From: Euryarchaeota archaeon UBA462 | GTDB lineage: Archaea; Thermoplasmatota; Poseidoniia; Poseidoniales; Thalassarchaeaceae | Direction of reading: 5' to 3' | NCBI GenBank assembly: GCA_002506755.1 | Contig: DAYD01000022.1 | Span: forward strand, 1-8,441 | DNA: 8,441 nucleotides | Part shown: one piece after another, positions 1 to 5,406 of the stretch | Numbering within the stretch: position 1 is the first letter of the stretch | Layout of the letters: every line of letters begins with the position of its first letter | The notes under the pieces: model-generated | Database searches by the model: none | The model's input: only the letters and a program-made list of their open reading frames with translations | Told to the model about the DNA's origin: nothing | Program-made: the position numbers and the translations under genes

Positions 1-336
1 AGTGGTCCTGTAGTCATTATAATAGGGTCCGAGGTGGACTTGGAGGGTCCCACCCGTTCTCATGAACTCAGTAAGGGTCTCGACAAGAGTGTTGCCGAAC
101 TCATCTTCATTCGGGGTGCCCATTATTTCGTAATACCCGCCGTACTCCACATTGTAGTCAGTCTGCCAAGGTAGTAGGACCTTGTTGTAGTGCTCCAACC
201 AATCCATCTTACCGTAGAAGTCCCAGTCTTCGGTTTCTATCTGGGTGTATGTCTTGTTCATTGCATCCAGATCGGCCTTTACCCTCTGCAGTCTGTTCTG
301 GTCAGTGGGGCTCGAAAGGATAGCTACGTCTATTTG
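1..336 (-). other. Start of a Rossmann-like (class I amidotransferase-like) domain in the giant protein
   Basis: Residues from about 1500 to the edge change character. They begin IDVAILSSPTDQNRLQRVKADLDAM split as a beta strand plus helix. Next comes a strand ending KVLLPWQTD (1551-1559). A helix with LVETLTEFM (1583-1591) then leads into RTGGTLQVHLGPY (1592-1604). The order strand-helix-strand, with a helix leading to FM-x-x-GG-x-L, matches the fold of GATase1/ThuA-like domains found in large secreted archaeal and bacterial proteins. The region that would carry a catalytic Cys or the remaining strands lies beyond the window, so enzymatic activity cannot be judged. Confidence 0.4.
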
Positions 337-3300
337 GTCCTCAAAGACAATCGGGAAATACCTCTCATTTCCTGAAGATTCGCCAGTCTCGACCAGCGAT
401 GCGAAGAAGCTGATGTTGTAAGTGTGACCTCCGAACCACTGATCGTACGGAGCTGACCAATTTGCCTGTCCCCTCTGGTGAGGGTCCAATCCAAAGGGTC
501 CGTTGTCAGATGACTCCTCATACACCGTCTGGCCAGTGTCTTCATCCACTATCTTCATTGTGACTTCGTAGATCCCTTCTATTACTCCGTTTAGCATCGG
601 TATCGAAAAGTCGTGGGAGTTCTGACCCTGGGCATTACTAGCATAAACGCACGAGTAAACAGCATCTGCAACACAATCCAGAACGTCTGGTTGTAGGAGG
701 GTGATGTCCGCGTTCGCAATCTCAAAGAGGATAGTGGACACGTTGTTCGCCTGGCTAATCTCGGGCCTGTCGAACCACTTCGTCGAATTGTCAGTATTGT
801 CATAGAGAGTCATCAAATCAATTCGATACAGGCCGGCAGTGAAGTCATGGACCCCCATCTCCACTACTCTCTTTTGGGCGGCATCCATGCCCGTCACTGT
901 CTTGTTGTATTCCCCATCGTCGGTGAATGTGTAGTCATCGACCCTGATGTTGTCGATTCCGAAACCGGCGTATCCGGCGTTGCCATTAACTCCATCATCG
1001 TTCGAGTAGAATCTCCATGTGAAGGTCACTTCAGAGCCGGCTAGCGTGGTGCACTCCTCTCTCCAAGCCAGTGAGTCATCGCTTGACTGGTTTAGAAGGT
1101 GAACGTGAGTCAGGTCTATTCTCTTTGTTGCAACGAGGTTGTCAGTGTCGAACCAGGTCACGAAACCGTCTTCCCCGATACCCCCGGAGTGGTCTCCTGA
1201 GTACTCTACCTCTTCATAGAGTCCGTTCTGATCGAAGTCTTCGCAGTAGTGGTAGCGGGTTCCATCCTGCCCATTAATAGCGGGTCGGAGGCCGTTCTCG
1301 TTAAGATCTGTCCAGCTTCCGTAGATGATTCCGGAGTAAAACTGAGTCTCGCCCTCTACTTCCTTCACCCAGGTAATTTCTAGGAATGCGAAGTCACGCA
1401 CCCCTCCCTGAAGGGCATTTCCGCCTCTGTCCGAGACGTGGTCCCCCTCGGCGAAGTAGTCAAATGTCAGGAATGTGAAGTCAGCACCGCTATTGGAAAT
1501 CTCGATTGGCTCTAGGGTTAGAGTCTCGTTCCAGTCATCCCCATACCCTTCGGAGGGATGCCCTAGCCAGTATGCTTGGTTCTTGAACACGCCTTGATTT
1601 TGCGGTAGCATGTTGTTCGGCTCTGTGCTGTCATCCAATCTAGCTCCGTTCTCTTCGCAGTCTGTCTCATCAGGCTCGCAATCTTCGTCACTCCAAATCG
1701 ATAGTCCTGCCCCAGAAGCCGACGCGAAATCCTCAACAGCAATAAGCTCGGGAAGAGCGTTGCTGACTTTCGCCTCCACATCAAAATCAACAAACGTGTT
1801 GCCCCAATTCTGCACTCCGATTTCGATCGGCATTTCTGCCGATGCATACCTCTCTCCATTGACAAAGCCCAGCCAAGGCTCCTCGAATAGTCCAGGATCG
1901 TACAGGTTCCTAACAGTCAACTGGAATTGCTCCCTGTCATTTGTCGCATCTTGGTCGACTTGATTTCCCCCTAGGTTCGCATTTGATAGCTCAGTAGACA
2001 CGTAGTAGGTCGTGTCGTCGACGAAATCGGCAGTTAGCTGGACCTGTATGGATTCTCCAGCTACCAAATTTAGGTTAGTTAGCTGCTGACTTTCAATTGT
2101 CGAGGCCCCGAAACTCACGTCTCTGGTTCTGATGGAGATGTTGTCTATAGCGAATCCATCCAGCCCTGAGTAGTCCGTTGCACCATCTGGCCCAACAGTG
2201 CCCTCCAGACCGCTTCTGAATCGGAATCTTATGTCTATATTCTGCCCGGCGTATGGCGTGAGGTCGATCGAATCGGCCATCTGGTCCCCTTCTCCATCTG
2301 CCCAGCAGCCATACAGTAGGGAGCACGAGTCTCTAATTCCGCCACCCTCGGTGTAGTTGTTCCACATGGTGGTGTGATACTCTCCGAAGAAGTCGCCATT
2401 GTAGTCATTGTACTCTGGATCAGGTGCGCTGGATACTCTTTCCTCGATCCTGTATTTCCTTTCGTTGTCCCATCCTCCGAATCTCCATACCGTCTCCCAT
2501 CCGCTTCCGTCGCTCCATACTTCGATGCTACACGAATCTTCGTACAACCACCTCTCGACGACATCAAATGGCTCGGCTAAGAACAGTGTGAAGAAGCCGG
2601 CGGAACAAATCGCATCCAAATCTAGGAATGCCGCATCTGCTCCTGATAGGTCTATATTTTCGAGAATTAGTGCTTCATCCATGTGGTTGTAATATCCAGT
2701 ATCTTCTGTGGTGTTTCCATCCCCGAGATCGTAACTGTATTCTACACCCGACCAGAAATAGTTTGTCGGATTTGCTTCCGCTTCCCAGTACCAGTAGGAG
2801 ACTGGCCCATCCCAAGACTCGTTATTTTCCTCGGGGTTACCTTCTGAGGCCAAGCACTTGTCAGTGCCATTTGGCATGCATTGGTAATCGGAGTTGTTGA
2901 AATTCACAACATCGTACTCTTCGTAGTCGGTGTTGCTATCCCAGAACCTGTCCTCGTCTATGTGCCAAGAGGAGTTGCCCGACGCATATTCTCCTGTGTA
3001 GGAGTACTTGTTGAGAACTGCGTTTCCAGTGTTTATGTTTGCGCTAGATGATTCAAAGTCATTGAGATAAACTACGGTGTCGGTCCCACCAAGAACCTCC
3101 TTAACTTCGAGGTCAACATCCAGGCTACCTCCTGAAATAGGCATTAGGCCCGTGTTCTTCACTGTCACGTTCACCCATCTGTTACCCTCGCCCACTATGC
3201 TTTGGAAAGTCGCCGGATCCTGTACCGAAGGCTCGATTTCTACTCTGGTTATTCCGAGGTCATAGTTGTCGAGTACGAGAACAGACAGGTAGTCGCCCTG

Positions 3301-4833
3301 CCCTGCATATCCCTGCGTGTCCAGCCACATAGCGTTGTTAGAGAATCTGTAAGTGTAGTCTTCCTGCCCTATGACAACCTCTAGAGCGCTACCTTCTCCA
3401 CCTTGAAGCTGACCGGGTATGGCCATCGTGGGCCTTCTGCCAACATCGAAAGACAACGGGGAGAGGTATCCGTCGCTATTCGGGTCTGCTAGTAGGATCT
3501 GGACCGTGTTCAACGCCCTAAGGTTCGGCCTTAGTAGGAAGGTCTGATTTTGAACTGTCGACTCCTGAGTATCCAGAAGCGTGATTTCAGTGGGGACGAA
3601 GAAGTCTAGCTCTCCATCCTGGTTCACATCTGCAATTGTGACAGAAGCCCCCAAGTAGTCCCCGAAATCGACATAGTTCTGAGTATTCCATGAGTTTCCA
3701 TTCCGAGTTGCATAGGAGATATTCCCAGTGATTCCATCCACTGCGGTTATTAGATCAATAGCGTTGTATTCGCAGTTTTCTGGATAGTCGTCATCACTTG
3801 ATTGACAGTCCTCTGGTCCGTTACCATTTGAGGCAATGTCGAATCCGTACAGAGGGTAGTCATGCTCAGCATCGAGTTTGAAGTCATGGATTACCCCGGT
3901 TCCCGTGGGGTCCATAGGATTTGGATACTGGTTTGTCACGCAGTCGTACTCTAGCACCGAGACGTTGTCATATGTCCCAGAAGAGTATCCCACACCAGCG
4001 TTGTAAGGTGGCGTCCTTAGAAGCCATAAATCAAGATCCTCGCACTCCCCGGGGGCTATGGTCTCTTCACCTGGGTTCAGTGGATCTGGAATAGTTGCCA
4101 AATCCTCCCCCCAGTTACCAAGCTTGAGGTACTGGTAGTATCCGCTGGTTAACGGAACTGCGATTGATTGCTGGGCCGCTGGAATCGTGTAGTCGGGACC
4201 CTTGTAAATCTGAATAAACTGGTTGGCGAATGTAGCATCAGTAGATGAGAAAGCCACATCAGCATATCCGTCATTGTTTATGTCACCTACATCAAAGTCA
4301 GCCAGATATGGATTTATCACTGTGACTTCCTGCTGGAACATCTCCGACCACTCGTTAACCCTCAGGTCACAATCTCCCTTGATGACAGTTAGATTAGCTG
4401 GCCTAACGAATGATTCACCGACGAATCTTACATTCTCCTGGTAGTAGATCACATCATTGACTCCGTCACCATCAACGTCAGCTATTTCCACTCTATTTCC
4501 ATGAGCGACATCCCTGAAACCTGCTCTGAATGAGTCATTGTTTGAAATCTGAACGTCTTGGCGGTCCCCGAATCCTCCTGATCCATCATTGTAAAGGAAG
4601 CTTATGAAGTGACCAAAACCACTACCTGAGGCAATATCGTTGTCCCCGTCACAGTCAAGATCCCCGATTGAGATGTAAAGTGGATCCCTTTGCACAGCAT
4701 ATTGTGTAGTGTGCGATGCCGAAGCATATGGAACCGCCGAGACAAACAGAGAGGCCATCATCAGGAATACAAGTCCAAACGCCCTTCGGCCCTTACCTGA
4801 ATCATCATTTCTCCTTACGTGGTAGTTCATCAT
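1..4833 (-). CDS. Giant secreted multidomain protein (FG-GAP, CARDB-like and MAM-like regions), 3' end missing
   Basis: The minus-strand frame is open for 1611 codons from ATG at 4833 to the left edge, with no stop, so the C-terminus is missing. A second ATG at 4830 is an equally possible start. Residues 1-39 form a signal peptide. Residues about 52-460 carry FG-GAP/VCBS calcium loops. Residues about 545-590, 903-975 and 993-1030 look like CARDB/Ig-type beta strands, for example a WVNVTVKNTG stretch near 552. Two jelly-roll-like units follow at about 587-902 and 1031-1303. A beta-rich stretch and the start of a Rossmann-like domain (from about 1500) end the visible part. The protein is very acidic and rich in Asn, Tyr and Trp, and has about 20 N-x-S/T sequons. 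I infer an exported surface or extracellular protein for adhesion or polymer binding. No catalytic residues are identifiable, so the substrate is unknown. Confidence is high for the gene and export, moderate for the domain names. Confidence 0.9.
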   Translation of the reverse strand, partial: MMNYHVRRNDDSGKGRRAFGLVFLMMASLFVSAVPYASASHTTQYAVQRDPLYISIGDLDCDGDNDIASGSGFGHFISFLYNDGSGGFGDRQDVQISNNDSFRAGFRDVAHGNRVEIADVDGDGVNDVIYYQENVRFVGESFVRPANLTVIKGDCDLRVNEWSEMFQQEVTVINPYLADFDVGDINNDGYADVAFSSTDATFANQFIQIYKGPDYTIPAAQQSIAVPLTSGYYQYLKLGNWGEDLATIPDPLNPGEETIAPGECEDLDLWLLRTPPYNAGVGYSSGTYDNVSVLEYDCVTNQYPNPMDPTGTGVIHDFKLDAEHDYPLYGFDIASNGNGPEDCQSSDDDYPENCEYNAIDLITAVDGITGNISYATRNGNSWNTQNYVDFGDYLGASVTIADVNQDGELDFFVPTEITLLDTQESTVQNQTFLLRPNLRALNTVQILLADPNSDGYLSPLSFDVGRRPTMAIPGQLQGGEGSALEVVIGQEDYTYRFSNNAMWLDTQGYAGQGDYLSVLVLDNYDLGITRVEIEPSVQDPATFQSIVGEGNRWVNVTVKNTGLMPISGGSLDVDLEVKEVLGGTDTVVYLNDFESSSANINTGNAVLNKYSYTGEYASGNSSWHIDEDRFWDSNTDYEEYDVVNFNNSDYQCMPNGTDKCLASEGNPEENNESWDGPVSYWYWEAEANPTNYFWSGVEYSYDLGDGNTTEDTGYYNHMDEALILENIDLSGADAAFLDLDAICSAGFFTLFLAEPFDVVERWLYEDSCSIEVWSDGSGWETVWRFGGWDNERKYRIEERVSSAPDPEYNDYNGDFFGEYHTTMWNNYTEGGGIRDSCSLLYGCWADGEGDQMADSIDLTPYAGQNIDIRFRFRSGLEGTVGPDGATDYSGLDGFAIDNISIRTRDVSFGASTIESQQLTNLNLVAGESIQVQLTADFVDDTTYYVSTELSNANLGGNQVDQDATNDREQFQLTVRNLYDPGLFEEPWLGFVNGERYASAEMPIEIGVQNWGNTFVDFDVEAKVSNALPELIAVEDFASASGAGLSIWSDEDCEPDETDCEENGARLDDSTEPNNMLPQNQGVFKNQAYWLGHPSEGYGDDWNETLTLEPIEISNSGADFTFLTFDYFAEGDHVSDRGGNALQGGVRDFAFLEITWVKEVEGETQFYSGIIYGSWTDLNENGLRPAINGQDGTRYHYCEDFDQNGLYEEVEYSGDHSGGIGEDGFVTWFDTDNLVATKRIDLTHVHLLNQSSDDSLAWREECTTLAGSEVTFTWRFYSNDDGVNGNAGYAGFGIDNIRVDDYTFTDDGEYNKTVTGMDAAQKRVVEMGVHDFTAGLYRIDLMTLYDNTDNSTKWFDRPEISQANNVSTILFEIANADITLLQPDVLDCVADAVYSCVYASNAQGQNSHDFSIPMLNGVIEGIYEVTMKIVDEDTGQTVYEESSDNGPFGLDPHQRGQANWSAPYDQWFGGHTYNISFFASLVETGESSGNERYFPIVFEDQIDVAILSSPTDQNRLQRVKADLDAMNKTYTQIETEDWDFYGKMDWLEHYNKVLLPWQTDYNVEYGGYYEIMGTPNEDEFGNTLVETLTEFMRTGGTLQVHLGPYYNDYRTT
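925..1743 (-). repeat. Jelly-roll/MAM-like unit B within the giant protein
   Basis: Residues about 1031-1303 form a second, diverged unit of about 273 residues. It shares with unit A the opening hydrophobic strand ending in DF (IAVEDFAS versus YLNDFES). It also shares a central polar stretch on aromatic strands, an IDLT motif (1239-1242), a strand pair with RFYSNDDG and the closing GYAGFGIDNIRVDDYTF. Unit A has SGLDGFAIDNISIR in the same place. The two are separated by CARDB-like sequence, so the layout reads as [CARDB, jelly-roll] repeated. Similarity is at motif level; I did not align them formally. Confidence 0.5.
2128..3075 (-). repeat. Jelly-roll/MAM-like unit A within the giant protein
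   Basis: Residues about 587-902 form the first of two related units. It opens with a VVYLNDFES strand and contains a Trp/Tyr-rich middle with WYWEAEANPTNYFWSG near 745. It closes with IDLTPYAGQNIDIRFRF (856-872) and DGFAIDNISIR (892-902). That closing pattern, a strand ending in DG-x-x-IDNI-x-I, is typical of MAM-like and metallopeptidase-associated jelly-roll domains that sit next to CARDB domains. I assign it by pattern only. The unit is about 316 residues, longer than a minimal MAM domain, and holds several cysteines (near CSAGF, DSCSI, DSCSLLYGC) that could form disulfides outside the cell. Confidence 0.55.
3454..4680 (-). other. FG-GAP/VCBS repeat region of the giant protein
   Basis: Residues about 52-460 contain calcium-binding loops of the D-x-D/N-x-D-G-x-x-D type. 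They are DLDCDGDND (58-66), DVDGDGVND (119-127), DINNDGYAD (184-192) and DVNQDGELD (402-410). A degenerate one, DPNSDGYLS, lies at 450-458. Each is preceded by a hydrophobic strand and followed by one, as in integrin-alpha-like beta-propeller blades. The first three are spaced about 61-65 residues apart, which is the usual blade length. The 210 residues between the third and fourth loops hold a Cys- and Asp-rich stretch with no clear loop. Such propellers usually mediate extracellular binding and are stabilised by calcium. Confidence 0.85.
4717..4833 (-). other. Signal peptide of the giant protein
   Basis: Residues 1-39 have the three-part structure of a Sec signal peptide. A basic N-region (HVRR, then GKGRR up to about residue 17) is followed by a hydrophobic stretch of about 18 residues (AFGLVFLMMASLFVSAVP). 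An Ala-Ser-Ala site follows, predicting cleavage after Ala39 before SHTTQ. There is no lipobox cysteine, so the protein is not an obvious lipoprotein. The N-region has no twin-arginine pattern typical of Tat (RR followed by x-F-L-K), although an RR pair is present. The presence of this segment directly at the start supports the ATG at 4833 or 4830 as the true start. Confidence 0.85.
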
Positions 4834-4858
4834 AGACGGCCGCGAGATTCCAACCTTC

Positions 4859-4868
4859 TTATGCATTA
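4859..4868 (-). promoter_or_regulatory. Candidate archaeal TATA-like element upstream of the giant gene
   Basis: In the 78 bp gap before the giant gene, the minus strand reads TAATGCATAA at about 26 to 35 bases before the ATG at 4833. If the organism is archaeal, this position fits a TATA box for a leaderless or very short-leader transcript. I see no good ribosome binding site at normal spacing before this ATG (the bases just upstream are CGCGGCCGTCT). The match to the TTTATATA consensus is weak, and no BRE is convincing. It is listed as a candidate only. Confidence 0.25.
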
Positions 4869-4911
4869 CCGAAGTATGTGTTTTTGTTGCATTGCGGTGG
4901 AGTGCCTTTTC

Positions 4912-5400
4912 CTACCTCATCTCAAGCCAACTGGGGTTTGGGGAGTAGCCGACTTCCTCGCCACCGTAGACTTTCTCCAACCTCCCCATCATCCAGAGCC
5001 TGTCAAGAAAAAGCTCAAGATCAATCCCCTCTCGATTCATCCTCTCCCCTACTAGGTATTCGATTGTTCCAAGAGGCAAGGAAGAACTGCCATGCTCTCT
5101 CACTACGAGTGTCAAGAGTATCTGAAGCCATGATTCAGCCATTGGGTCCCCGGAGAGGTTGTTGCTGAGTGGTTCAGGGTCCTCCACCTCGTCTAGAAAT
5201 TCTTTGATCGCCGAGACATCAGGTTCCGTCTCCTTGGAGATCCCATGCTCATCGGCCCTAGCTTGAAGGTCTAAGTCGCCCACTGACCTTACAATCGAGG
5301 GAATGCTAGAAGGGTCTGGAGGAGGGCCCGGCAATACATCTTCTTCTACTTCTTGTTCTTCCTCATTTCCTTCCAGATCAAGTCCCCCTAGCCCATTCAA
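4912..5400 (-). CDS. Small acidic protein of unknown function, possible winged-helix C-terminus
   Basis: This 162-residue protein starts at TTG 5400 and ends at TAG 4912. Residues 8-30 are rich in Glu and Pro (EGNEEEQEVEEDVLPGPPPD), and the region to about 85 stays acidic and looks disordered. Residues 88-162 look folded. A hydrophobic helix (ESWLQILLTLVVREH) is followed by PLGTIEYLVGERMN, then DLELFLDRLWMMGRLEKV, then a short turn and GYSPNPSWLEMR. Helix-helix-helix-wing is the pattern of a winged-helix domain, but I do not recognise the family and infer no function. The start follows the aconitase stop by 6 bp, in the same frame. AAAGGA at 5411-5416 may be its ribosome binding site, with about 10 bp spacing. 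The first internal ATG is at residue 87, too late to be a likely start. Co-transcription with acnA is very likely. Confidence 0.75.
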   Translation of the reverse strand: MNGLGGLDLEGNEEEQEVEEDVLPGPPPDPSSIPSIVRSVGDLDLQARADEHGISKETEPDVSAIKEFLDEVEDPEPLSNNLSGDPMAESWLQILLTLVVREHGSSSLPLGTIEYLVGERMNREGIDLELFLDRLWMMGRLEKVYGGEEVGYSPNPSWLEMR

Positions 5401-5406
5401 ATTTTA

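Noticed and set aside
1563..1963. Overlapping open frames of 100 and 117 codons on both strands
   Set aside because: They are out-of-frame shadows of the giant gene, whose own frame is open throughout and encodes recognisable domains.
1..4833. Possibility that the left half is a degraded or frameshifted gene, since only short start-to-stop frames lie there
   Set aside because: I translated all 1611 codons of the minus frame and found no stop. The gene merely lacks its end because of the window edge.
4834..4911. A terminator or small RNA in the 78 bp gap
   Set aside because: No GC-rich hairpin followed by Ts on the minus strand and no T-tract; the minus strand here is A-rich (ACAAAAACA).
4819..5168. 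Plus-strand open frames crossing the gap between the giant gene and the small acidic gene
   Set aside because: They overlap both minus-strand genes, show no family features, and have low-complexity Pro/Ser/His content typical of antisense frames.
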